Assembly (NCBI GenBank): GCA_964615935.1
Contig: CAZTTG010000002.1
Coordinates: 1-64,000 of the forward strand
Direction of reading: 5' to 3'
DNA: 64,000 bases
Source: CAZTTG01 sp964615935
Lineage (GTDB): Bacteria; Planctomycetota; UBA1135; GCA-002686595
The notes below the pieces were generated by a model. That model was not told the DNA's origin and ran no database searches. It worked only from the letters and a program-made list of their open reading frames with translations. A program made the position numbers and the translations under genes. Numbering within the stretch: the first letter of the stretch is position 1; each line of letters opens with the position of its first letter. Below, piece after piece: positions 44,427 through 52,240 of the stretch.

Positions 44427-46532
44427 TCAGGGGAAGTGCACCAGGATGTCCGCGCAGGCCAGGCCCCAGCCGTCCGCTCGGATCTCGGGATCCCCCTCCC
44501 CGCGCAGCAGGCTGCCCTCGATGGCCAGCCGCACGATCTCGGGGATGGTCGAGGCCTCGGGGGCGCTCCGATAGCGCTCGGAGTTGTCGTACGCCAGGAG
44601 GTCCATCCGGGAGCGGGCCGCGATCACCAGATATCGATCCAGCATGGGCCTCTCCAGGCTCCAGAGGTCCTGGCGGGGGCAGACGATCCCGATCTCGAAG
44701 GTCCGGCTCTGCCCCGGCTCCAGCTCGTCAGCGGGCTGGTTCCCGCGGCAGAAGACCGCGCGATGACGGTCCTCGGAGATGGAGAGCACGCCGATCCACA
44801 CCGCCCGGTCGGACTCGTTGGTCACGTCGAGCGCGGCGATCTGCATCGAGGAGCGATCGCTCCCGGCCTCCCTCACGCGACCGACGGCCTCGGCCACCTC
44901 GCCGATCCCGCCCTCCGCCAGGAAGGCGGCGCCCTCGCAGGAGCGCGGCGTCCTGGCGCGGGCCCCCTCCAGCTCCTCCGGCCGGGCCGGGCGAAGGGCG
45001 GCGCGCAGCCGCAGGGCACCGCGAGCGGAGCCCAGGGAGATCCACGCCCGGTGCTTCAACTCCTCCCGGAAGGCGTCCCGGCGCAGGCGGTCGACCTCCT
45101 CCGGCGAGAGGGCGCCGCCCCCGACGGAGGCCGACCAGATCGGGATCCCCTCGGCCGTGCGGAGCACCAGGAGCTCCTCCTCGCGCCCCAGCCGGTACTC
45201 GTCGACGCACGGCTCCCCCTCCAGGAGCTCGATCTCCTCGAGCCCGCCCAGCAGCCCGCGCAGCCCGGGATCCTCCACCGCCACCCGCAGCGGGGGCTCC
45301 CCCCCCGCGCGTGTCTCGCTGGTGACCAGCAGCGCGCTGCCCCGCTCCAGATCGGGCGGATCTCCGATCCAGCGGGCCACGCAGCGGTCCCAGCCGAAGT
45401 CGCCCACCCTCGCCTCGCCGAGGGCACCGCGCCCCTCCGGATCGGTGACCGAGAGCCGATGCCCCCGCCGGATCCCGTCCAGCCAGCCGCCGCGGACCAT
45501 CAGGGTCCGGCGGGTCTCGACGAAGGCGCGCAGCTCGGCGCCGCGATCCTCGAAGCGGCCGTCGAAGAGGGCCCGCCGCGCCGTCCCGCTGACCTCCGGC
45601 CGCTGGACGAATCCGTGGGTGATCATCTCGAAGGCGGCCGCGTCGAGCACGGACTCGTAGGTGGAGCGCGGGGTGGCTCGCTCCAGGGCGCGGGACAGGA
45701 ACCAGGTCAGCGCCCCGTAGTGCCGCAGGACGCCGTCCTCGCCGCGGATCGGATGCTCGCGGGCCTCCTCCCGGAAGCCGCAGGCGGCGATGTGGACGAA
45801 GCGGTCGGTGGGGAGCTCGCCGCCCTCCCCGTCGTCGAGGAGGACCGCCTCCTCGGGCCAGAAGTCGCGCAGCAGCGCGGGATCCGCCGGATCCAGCGAG
45901 GTCTCGCCCGGCGGCACGGCGCGGACCTGCCAGGATCCGGCGCCCCGGAGGCCGTCCCCGGAGTGGCAGCAGTCCGCGATCACGCACGCGAAGGGGGTCC
46001 GCTCGGCCAGCGCCCGCACCAGGGAGCCGAGCTCGTCGTCGGTGATGTCGTACTCGCCGGATCGCGCGCCGGCCCGGCTGTCGTAGGCCAGGTAGGTGCC
46101 GTCCATGCCGTCGAAGTCGAACCCGCTGCGATCGGGCGTCCGCGAGCCGTGGCCCGCGAAGTAGAAGACCGCCTGCGTCTGCGGACCGGCCTTGCGGATC
46201 AGCTGCTCGCTGAAGGCGCGCACGATGCGCTCGTGGGTGGCCTGCTCGTCGAGCAGCGTCACGACGTCCTTGAAGCCGAAGCGATCGCGGAGCACGCGCT
46301 GCATCCGCTCGACGTCGTGGCGGCACCCGCGCAGCGCAGAGAAATCCCGACCGGCGCCGGCGCAGGAGTCGATCCCGACCAGCAGCGCGATCCCATCGAC
46401 GGCGCCCCCCCCCGAGGCGGCGCCCTCACGCGCTGCCTCACGGGGCGGCCCCGGCTCCCGGGCGAAGAGCAGCACCAGCGCGATCGCCAGGATCAGCGGG
46501 AGCAAGACCCGAAACGCTCCAGACGAAACCAT
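44427..46532 (-). CDS. Membrane-anchored caspase-family (C14) protease
   Basis: 701 residues from ATG 46532, which follows GGGAGGGAG. Residues 7-25 (L-L-P-L-I-L-A-I-A-L-V-L-L-F) form a single N-terminal membrane anchor. The caspase/metacaspase p20 domain covers about 45-260: A-L-L-V-G-I-D-S-C, V-F-Y-F-A-G-H-G-S-R (His128) and V-I-A-D-C-C-H-S-G-D-G (Cys189), both catalytic residues intact. A middle region (about 320-540) has no recognised motif. Residues 563-650 form a beta-rich domain with V-W-I-G-V-L-S-I and Y-L-V-I-A-A-R-S-R that resembles DUF4384-type domains and the end of the divergent kinase. With the CHAT genes behind it and the kinase-sigma pair in front, a regulated proteolysis or cell-death role is plausible. 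Confidence 0.92.
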   Translation of the reverse strand: MVSSGAFRVLLPLILAIALVLLFAREPGPPREAAREGAASGGGAVDGIALLVGIDSCAGAGRDFSALRGCRHDVERMQRVLRDRFGFKDVVTLLDEQATHERIVRAFSEQLIRKAGPQTQAVFYFAGHGSRTPDRSGFDFDGMDGTYLAYDSRAGARSGEYDITDDELGSLVRALAERTPFACVIADCCHSGDGLRGAGSWQVRAVPPGETSLDPADPALLRDFWPEEAVLLDDGEGGELPTDRFVHIAACGFREEAREHPIRGEDGVLRHYGALTWFLSRALERATPRSTYESVLDAAAFEMITHGFVQRPEVSGTARRALFDGRFEDRGAELRAFVETRRTLMVRGGWLDGIRRGHRLSVTDPEGRGALGEARVGDFGWDRCVARWIGDPPDLERGSALLVTSETRAGGEPPLRVAVEDPGLRGLLGGLEEIELLEGEPCVDEYRLGREEELLVLRTAEGIPIWSASVGGGALSPEEVDRLRRDAFREELKHRAWISLGSARGALRLRAALRPARPEELEGARARTPRSCEGAAFLAEGGIGEVAEAVGRVREAGSDRSSMQIAALDVTNESDRAVWIGVLSISEDRHRAVFCRGNQPADELEPGQSRTFEIGIVCPRQDLWSLERPMLDRYLVIAARSRMDLLAYDNSERYRSAPEASTIPEIVRLAIEGSLLRGEGDPEIRADGWGLACADILVHFP

Positions 46533-46583
46533 GAGACATCTCCCTCCCCTGCGCTCTATAGTCCATACCATGGATCCGGATAA
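46533..46583. promoter_or_regulatory. Compact divergent promoter with overlapping -10 boxes
   Basis: Only 37 bp separate the caspase and kinase start codons. The sequence TCTATAGT (46555-46562) reads TATAGT on plus and TATAGA on minus. The plus -10 is preceded by GAGACA (46533-46538) at 18 bp and lies 7 bases before the kinase ATG, which has no Shine-Dalgarno, so the kinase mRNA may be leaderless. The minus -10 has TTATCC (46578-46583) at 17 bp, inside the kinase gene. The boxes overlap, so polymerase could occupy only one direction at a time. Confidence 0.42.
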
Positions 46584-48615
46584 CGGCCAATCACCCCCGC
46601 AAGAGGATACGGCCGAGGAGCTCGCCGCCCGGTACGGCGAGGCCCTGCTGAAGGGGGAAGGTCCGGATCTCGAGGGCTACGCCGCCCGCCTGGACGAGGA
46701 GCCGGAGCGGCGGCGCTTCGCCGTCCTGGCCACGGCCGGGGAGTACCTGCTCGCCATCGATCAGGGCCAGTCCCCCGACCTGGAGGCCCTTCTGGCCCGC
46801 CTGCCCGAAGGGGACGATCGGCGCGAGTGCCGCGAGCAGATCGACAACGGCCTCCTGGCTCGACGGCACCTGCACTGGCAGCTCGCGCCGGGGCAGACGC
46901 TCAGCGAGCGCTACGAGATCCTGGGCGAGATCGGCCGCGGAGGCATGGGGGTGGTCTACCGGGCCCGCGACAGCCGTCTCGAGCGGACCGTGGCCCTCAA
47001 GGTCCTCAACCCGCGGTCCCTGATCCGCAGCCCGGAGGACCTCGAGCGCCTGCTGGCCGAGTCGAGGAGCCTGGCCGAGCTCCAGAGTCCGAACATCGTC
47101 CAGGTCTACGACGTGGTGGCCAGCGGGGCGCCCCGTTACATCGTGCTCGAGTACGTGCGGGGCGTGGAGCTGGCCGCGGTGATCCGGCGGATGCGGAAGC
47201 GCCGCGCGGGGGCCGCGGGCGGACGCGGCCCGCGCCGGCGGGCGGCCTGGATCGCCGAGGCCATCGGGGACGGGATCCCCCACCAGGGCGACGACCTCCT
47301 GGCGGATCGCAGCTTCTGGCGCTGCGCGGCGCGCATCCTCGCCCGCCTGGCCCGCGCGGTGCACCACGCCCACGTCCACGGGATCACGCACCGCGACCTG
47401 AAGCCCGGCAACGTGCTGCTGCGCGGCCGGGGCGACCCCATCCTGCTCGACTTCGGACTGGCCGGGCCGCTGGGCTCGGAGGTCGACGGCGAGGGAATCC
47501 CGGGCTCGATGGGCTACTTCGCCCCGGAGCAGCTCAGCGGGAGCGAGGGGACCCGGGACCGGCGCACCGACGTGTACCAGCTCGGGCTGATCCTCTACGA
47601 GCTCCTGACCCTGGCGCCGGCCTTTCCGGGACGGGATCCCGAGAAGATCGTCCAGTACGTCGAGGCCGTGCGGCGCGGCAGCTTCGCGCCGCCGCGAGAG
47701 CGCGAGCCCCGGCTCCCGCGGAGCCTCGCCGACGTCTGCCTGAAGTCGCTCGAGACCGAGCCGGGGCGCCGCTACCCGGACGCCGCCAGGCTGGCGGAGG
47801 ATCTGGAGGACTTCTCGCGGGGAAGGCACCCATCCTACGGCTCCTCCTCCCCGGTCCGGCGCGCCCTGGGATGGATGCGATACTGGGGGCTGGACGCGAG
47901 GGTGCTGCTCCCCGCGGGCGTGCTGGCCGCCGTGCTGCTGGCGTTCAACGCGCCCGACTGGCTCACGTGGAGCCCGCCGGAGGTGCAGGCCGAAGGCTAC
48001 GTGCACGGGACGTCCGCGCCGGTGATCCTCTCGGCGGGCGAACGGCTGGTGGAGTACGACGATCTCGGCGTTCAGGTCGAGAGCGGCGACGGGTGCTGGA
48101 TCTACGCGCTCTCGATCTTCCACTCCCGGGAGGAGCCCTTCGGATCGGTCCCCGTGGACGATCACCTCGTGAGACCCGTGCGACCCTTCGTCCTGGACGG
48201 GAGCTCGTTCGAGGCGAGCGCGGAGCCCGGGCCGATCGCGCTGGAGTCGGGATCCCACCACCTCGTGTGCGCGTCCATCGACCGGGAGGACAACGGCATG
48301 GAGGGGATCTTCGTGATCGCCACCGCCAGCCGCGAGCCCCTGCTGGACGAGTGGCTGCTCGAGATCCAGAAGCTCGGGCAGGCGGGCGGGCTGGATCGGG
48401 GCATCCCCTGGTCCCAGGCCCGGGGGGCTCTCGACAGCCTGAAGGCCACCCCTCGGGGCGGGTCGCCGGGCCGCGACCTGTCGCGCGAGGAATGGGACCG
48501 ACGCTACGGCGGCGTCGACGTGGCCCGCGGGGACCGCGAGGGGATCACCGGCTTGAAGAGGGCGGTCTGCTTCGAGGCACGCTACGAGGTGGAGGCCGAT
48601 GACGAACCGAGATGA
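46570..48615 (+). CDS. Transmembrane Ser/Thr protein kinase with extracytoplasmic sensor
   Basis: 681 residues. The N-terminal 100 residues form a helical acidic segment typical of Planctomycete kinases (E-E-L-A-A-R-Y-G-E-A-L). The Hanks-type kinase domain covers about 115-420: G-R-G-G-M-G-V-V-Y (122-130), Lys144 in V-A-L-K, H-R-D-L-K-P-G-N with Asp276, D-F-G (294-296) and a G-Y-F-A-P-E-Q substrate loop, all expected for an active enzyme. A membrane helix lies at about 445-462. The outer domain contains C-W-I-Y-A-L-S-I-F and F-V-I-A-T-A-S-R-E-P-L, resembling the C-terminal domain of the adjacent caspase. The gene overlaps the sigma-factor start by 17 bp, so kinase and sigma are co-translated and probably act together. 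Confidence 0.95.
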   Translation: MDPDNGQSPPQEDTAEELAARYGEALLKGEGPDLEGYAARLDEEPERRRFAVLATAGEYLLAIDQGQSPDLEALLARLPEGDDRRECREQIDNGLLARRHLHWQLAPGQTLSERYEILGEIGRGGMGVVYRARDSRLERTVALKVLNPRSLIRSPEDLERLLAESRSLAELQSPNIVQVYDVVASGAPRYIVLEYVRGVELAAVIRRMRKRRAGAAGGRGPRRRAAWIAEAIGDGIPHQGDDLLADRSFWRCAARILARLARAVHHAHVHGITHRDLKPGNVLLRGRGDPILLDFGLAGPLGSEVDGEGIPGSMGYFAPEQLSGSEGTRDRRTDVYQLGLILYELLTLAPAFPGRDPEKIVQYVEAVRRGSFAPPREREPRLPRSLADVCLKSLETEPGRRYPDAARLAEDLEDFSRGRHPSYGSSSPVRRALGWMRYWGLDARVLLPAGVLAAVLLAFNAPDWLTWSPPEVQAEGYVHGTSAPVILSAGERLVEYDDLGVQVESGDGCWIYALSIFHSREEPFGSVPVDDHLVRPVRPFVLDGSSFEASAEPGPIALESGSHHLVCASIDREDNGMEGIFVIATASREPLLDEWLLEIQKLGQAGGLDRGIPWSQARGALDSLKATPRGGSPGRDLSREEWDRRYGGVDVARGDREGITGLKRAVCFEARYEVEADDEPR

Positions 48616-49225
48616 ACCGGCCACGGCGATCACGTCCGACTTCCACCACACCCTCGAGCTCCTGCGGGCCGCGCGGGACGGCGAGCGCGCCGCCCTGGAG
48701 GCCCTCTTCGAGCGCTATCGCGATCGGGTCCTGGAGATCGTGCGCATCCGCCTGGGTCCCCGGCTGCGCCAGGCCGTGGAGTCCACCGACCTGGCGCAGG
48801 AGGCCATGCTGCAGGCCTTCCGCAGCTTCGACCGCTTCGAGCGGGGCGGGAACGCCGAGTTCCTGCGCTGGCTCTCCAGGATCGTGACCAACACGATCCG
48901 CCGCGAGGCCCGCTCCCTCTCCACCCAGCGGCGGGACCGGGAGCGGGAGACCCGCCTGGAGGCGGATCCCCCCGAGGCGCGGGGATCCGCCGGGACCCCC
49001 TCGGGCGGCGCCGCCGCCGCCGAGCGCCGCGAGATCGTGAACGATTGCCTGGCGGAGCTCTCCGAGCGCCACCGCGAGATCATCCTGCTGCGGGACTACG
49101 TCGGGGTCCCGTGGTCGGACCTGGTCGGCGAGCTGGGGCTGGCCAGCAAGGGCGCGGCCCACATGCTCTACGCGCGCGCCACCCAGGCGCTGGGGCGCCG
49201 CCTGCGCTCCCGCGGCGTGAAGTGA
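48599..49225 (+). CDS. ECF-type sigma factor
   Basis: 208 residues of the extracytoplasmic-function sigma-70 group. Region 2 includes L-F-E-R-Y-R-D-R-V-L-E-I-V and S-T-D-L-A-Q-E-A-M-L-Q-A-F-R-S-F; region 4 includes V-N-D-C-L-A-E-L-S-E-R-H-R-E-I-I-L-L-R and a V-P-W-S-D-L-V-G-E-L helix-turn-helix. The S-T-D-L-x-Q-E motif is typical of ECF groups found beside Ser/Thr kinases in Planctomycetes, where phosphorylation rather than an anti-sigma factor is believed to control activity. No anti-sigma gene is seen. It overlaps the kinase gene by 17 bp and is preceded by GGTGGAGG. Confidence 0.93.
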   Translation: MTNRDEPATAITSDFHHTLELLRAARDGERAALEALFERYRDRVLEIVRIRLGPRLRQAVESTDLAQEAMLQAFRSFDRFERGGNAEFLRWLSRIVTNTIRREARSLSTQRRDRERETRLEADPPEARGSAGTPSGGAAAAERREIVNDCLAELSERHREIILLRDYVGVPWSDLVGELGLASKGAAHMLYARATQALGRRLRSRGVK

Positions 49226-49245
49226 TCCGAAGCGAGCCCCCGACC

Positions 49246-50283
49246 ATGCCCCCGACCCCCCGCGAGCTCGTTCACCGCTGCCTGCGCCTCGAGGAGCCCG
49301 AGCGCATCCCCCGCGACCTGTGGGTCCTGCCCTGGGCCGAGGAGCGCTTCCCCGAGGAGGTGGAGGAGCTGCGGGCGCGCTTCCCGGGCGACCTAGTCGC
49401 GGCGCCGCGCATGTACGCGCCCTCCCTGCGGGTTCGGGGCGAGCGCTACTCTGTCGGCGCCTACGTGGACGAGTGGGGCTGCACCTTCGAGAACGCGCAC
49501 GGCGGGGTCATCGGCGAGGTCAAGGCGCCCCTCATCACCGACGTCCGCGACTGCAGCGCCTGCCGGCCGCCGTGGGAGATCCTGCCCGAGGACGAGCGGG
49601 CCGCGCGCGACCGCGTCGATCGCTTCTGCGAGCAGACCGATCGCTTCGTGCTCGCCGACTGCTGCCCGCGGCCGTGGGAGCGCATGCAGTTTCTGCGGGG
49701 CTCGGCCGAGGCCATGATGGACCTGGTGGAGCCGGAGAAGGGCGCGCGGGAGCTGATCGGGCGCATCCACGAGTTCCACCTCCGCGAGCTCGAGCTGTGG
49801 GCGTCCACCCGGGTGGACGCGCTGTGGTTCATGGACGACTGGGGCTCGCAGAACGCCATGCTGGTGGACCCGCGGACCTGGCGCGAGCTCTTCAAGCCCC
49901 TCTATCGGGACTACTGCGAGCTGGCCCACGCCGCCGGCAAGTTCGCCTTCATGCACAGCGACGGCTGCATCACCGACATCCTCGAGGACCTGGTCGAGGT
50001 GGGCGTGGACGCGATCAACGCGCAGCTCTTCACCATGGACATCGCCGAGCTGGGGGAGCGCTTCCGCGGCCGCATCGCCTTCTGGGGCGAGATCGACCGC
50101 CAGCAGGTCCTGCGCTCGGAGGATCCCGCGGTCGTGCGCGAGGCGGTGCGCGAGGTGGCCCGACACCTCCACGACCCGCGCGGCGGGATCATCGCCCAGC
50201 TCGAGCTGGGTCCCGGGGTGCTGCCCCGCAACGTGTCCATCGCCTTCGAGGAGTGGGAGCGGGTGCAGGCGGAGGCGCGGTAG
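49246..50283 (+). CDS. Uroporphyrinogen-decarboxylase-like protein
   Basis: 345 residues of the URO-D TIM-barrel superfamily (PF01208-like). Visible segments are R-E-L-V-H-R-C-L-R-L-E-E-P-E-R-I-P near the start, a D-E-W-G-C-T-F entrance loop, V-D-A-L-W-F-M-D-D-W-G-S-Q, L-F-K-P-L-Y-R-D-Y and F-M-H-S-D-G-C-I-T-D-I-L. The H-S-D-G-C stretch, where MtaA-like methyltransferases carry zinc ligands, favours a corrinoid-type methyl-transfer relative over heme synthesis, and the N-terminal Arg-rich substrate motif of true HemE is not seen. Such genes are abundant in Planctomycetes, mostly of unknown substrate. It begins 20 bases after the sigma gene, without a clear Shine-Dalgarno. Confidence 0.85.
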   Translation: MPPTPRELVHRCLRLEEPERIPRDLWVLPWAEERFPEEVEELRARFPGDLVAAPRMYAPSLRVRGERYSVGAYVDEWGCTFENAHGGVIGEVKAPLITDVRDCSACRPPWEILPEDERAARDRVDRFCEQTDRFVLADCCPRPWERMQFLRGSAEAMMDLVEPEKGARELIGRIHEFHLRELELWASTRVDALWFMDDWGSQNAMLVDPRTWRELFKPLYRDYCELAHAAGKFAFMHSDGCITDILEDLVEVGVDAINAQLFTMDIAELGERFRGRIAFWGEIDRQQVLRSEDPAVVREAVREVARHLHDPRGGIIAQLELGPGVLPRNVSIAFEEWERVQAEAR

Positions 50284-50292
50284 GGGCTCCGC

Positions 50293-52038
50293 TCACTCGG
50301 CCAGCACGCAGCCGTTCAGGTGCCCGGGGCTGGCTCCCACGAGCTCCCCCGAGCCGGTGATGCGCACCCCGATCCAGTAGCCGCGCGCGCCCCCCGCCTC
50401 CCGGGTGGAGAGCTCCTCCACCGGCTGGCCCAGCGCGCGCACCGCCTCGAGCAACTCGGGCTCGAACTCCCCCTCCACCACGCGCGCGGTGGCCTGGCCC
50501 GTCGGACCGAAGGCGGGGAGGTGGAAGGCGGGCGCGGCGACGGCGGCGGCGGGATCCAGACCCTGCTCGAGGACCCCCAGCAGGCACTGGGACGTGACCT
50601 GGTGCAGACCCGCGCCGATGCTGCTGGAGGCCAGCACCGGCCGGCCCTCCCGCAGGACCAGCAGCGGATTGGTGGGGTCCGGGAGGCGGTTGCCCGCCCC
50701 GGCCGTGGCCATCTGCTCCTGCTGGAAGCAGGCCGCGTCGGGGATCGAGACGCCGTCCACGAAGATGCCGGTCTCCCCCCAGGTGCCCGTGTTGATGGAG
50801 TGGACGATGGCGGCCACGTTCCCCCAGCGGTCCACCGCGATGAGCGCGTCCGAGTGGGTGCCCGTCGTCGGCTTCCGCCCGAGGGCGAAGCGTCCCGCCT
50901 GCATGCGCCCCCAGAGCCACGCCGCCCATTCCTCGGTGGTGCGCGCTTCGAGGCTGGCGTCCCGGCCGGGGGCCAGCATGGCGGCCACCAGCGGGCTGAC
51001 GAAGCTGAAGGCCATGGCGTTGGTGATCTGCACCGACCAGAAGAAGGCCTCCGGCGAGCCGGCGACCGGCCCCGGGTCCGCGAGCTCGAAGAGGTTCAGG
51101 CACTCGATCGCGTTCACGCCGCCCATGCCGGGCAGGCCCGCGGCACAGATCTCGTACTCGCCGAAGGCCGCTCGCACGGGCTCCGACCAGGCGGCCTCGT
51201 AGGCCGCCAGGTCCTCGAGCGTCATGAGCCCGCCCTCCCGCCGCACGATCTCGACCAGGCGCTCGGCCCAGGGGCCGGTGTACATGTGGCCCGCTCCCTG
51301 CGAGGCCACCGCGCGCAGGGTCGCCGCCAGCTCCTCCTGCCGGAACCAGTCCCCCTCCCGAAGGAAGGCGCCGTCCTCGCGCTCGAAGACGCGCCGGGTC
51401 TCGGGCAGGCGGGCCAGCACCTCGCGGCGGCGCTCGATCATGGCCGCGAGGTGGGGGGGTACCGCGAAGCCCTCCTCGGCGAAGTGGATCGCCGGCGCGA
51501 AGATCTCCTCGAAGGGCAGGCGACCGAAGCGCCGGTGGGCGGCCTCCACGCCGGCCATGAAGCCGGGCACCAGCGCCGTGCGGCCGCTCGGCTCATCCGA
51601 GCCCTGCGCCGGGATGGTGCCGGGATCGGTCTCGCCGCGCGGAATGGCGAAGGCCGCGTTCAGCGAGTGGACCCCGCCGGTCTCGGCCTCGTAGTAGACC
51701 ATCGTGAAGAGGCCCGCGTAGCTCACCCACGAGCCCCCGGCCAGCGCGATCTGGGACAGCGCCGCGGTGAGCACGGCGTCGGCCGCGCTGCCGCCCTGCC
51801 GCAGCGCCTCGTAGCCGGCCTGGATGGCGGGCGGCCCGGTGGTGCCCGCGATCAGGATCGATCGACCGCGCCCCTCGCCCACCTCCGGCCCGAAGAGGTC
51901 GTTGCGGGCGAAGGCCTCCTCGTACCTCTGCCGCTCCCAGCGCTCCGGAGAGAGGTCGACGTCGCCGGCTGGCGCCCGGCAGGCCACGGGCGGGAGGAGG
52001 GCCGAGAGGATGGCGCACGCTGTCAGAGATCCACGCAT
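50293..52038 (-). CDS. Gamma-glutamyltransferase-family Ntn hydrolase, exported
   Basis: 581 residues. A leader ending at a possible lipobox (P-P-V-A-C) predicts export. The large-subunit start shows G-G-S-A-A-D-A-V-L-T-A-A-L, P-G-F-M-A-G-V-E-A-A-H and L-E-D-L-A-A-Y. The small-subunit start is T-T-G-T-H-S-D-A-L-I-A-V-D, where the Thr of G-T-H (Thr394) is the expected nucleophile after self-cleavage, followed by G-N-V-A-A-I-V-H-S-I-N and F-V-D-G-V-S-I-P-D. The extra residues after T-H place it in a side branch of the family, so glutathione hydrolysis is not assured. ATG 52038 is preferred; GGGA sits 7 bases upstream. In-frame ATG 52044 and GTG 52050 are alternatives. It converges on the URO-D-like gene. 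Confidence 0.88.
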   Translation of the reverse strand: MRGSLTACAILSALLPPVACRAPAGDVDLSPERWERQRYEEAFARNDLFGPEVGEGRGRSILIAGTTGPPAIQAGYEALRQGGSAADAVLTAALSQIALAGGSWVSYAGLFTMVYYEAETGGVHSLNAAFAIPRGETDPGTIPAQGSDEPSGRTALVPGFMAGVEAAHRRFGRLPFEEIFAPAIHFAEEGFAVPPHLAAMIERRREVLARLPETRRVFEREDGAFLREGDWFRQEELAATLRAVASQGAGHMYTGPWAERLVEIVRREGGLMTLEDLAAYEAAWSEPVRAAFGEYEICAAGLPGMGGVNAIECLNLFELADPGPVAGSPEAFFWSVQITNAMAFSFVSPLVAAMLAPGRDASLEARTTEEWAAWLWGRMQAGRFALGRKPTTGTHSDALIAVDRWGNVAAIVHSINTGTWGETGIFVDGVSIPDAACFQQEQMATAGAGNRLPDPTNPLLVLREGRPVLASSSIGAGLHQVTSQCLLGVLEQGLDPAAAVAAPAFHLPAFGPTGQATARVVEGEFEPELLEAVRALGQPVEELSTREAGGARGYWIGVRITGSGELVGASPGHLNGCVLAE

Positions 52039-52155
52039 CTGCATTCCCACATGGTATTATGGCGGCCCAGCGGGTGGATACGGCCCGTCGCGGGCGGGCC
52101 GGTCCCGGTCGTGGGGATGGCGGCGAGCAGGCGCGCCCTCCCCGTCGGTATTGTG

Positions 52156-52184
52156 TGACCGCCCCCCCACCAGCCTCCTAATAG
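52156..52184 (+). promoter_or_regulatory. Possible promoter of the HEAT-repeat gene
   Basis: GTGACC at 52155-52160 and TAATAG at 52179-52184 are separated by 18 bp, about 57 bp before the ATG at 52241. The match to a sigma-70 promoter is fair. On the other side of this 202-bp divergent region the minus strand reads CATAAT (52061-52066), a -10-like box close to the GGT-family start. Confidence 0.35.
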
Positions 52185-52240
52185 AAGGCTGGAAGCCCGG
52201 CCCCAGCCTCGATCCACCCATACCCAGTCGAGGTCCGAAG

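Noticed and set aside
49246..50283. HemE of heme synthesis
   Set aside because: The N-terminal substrate-binding motif of HemE is not seen and no other heme genes are nearby; the H-S-D-G-C segment favours an MtaA-like relative.
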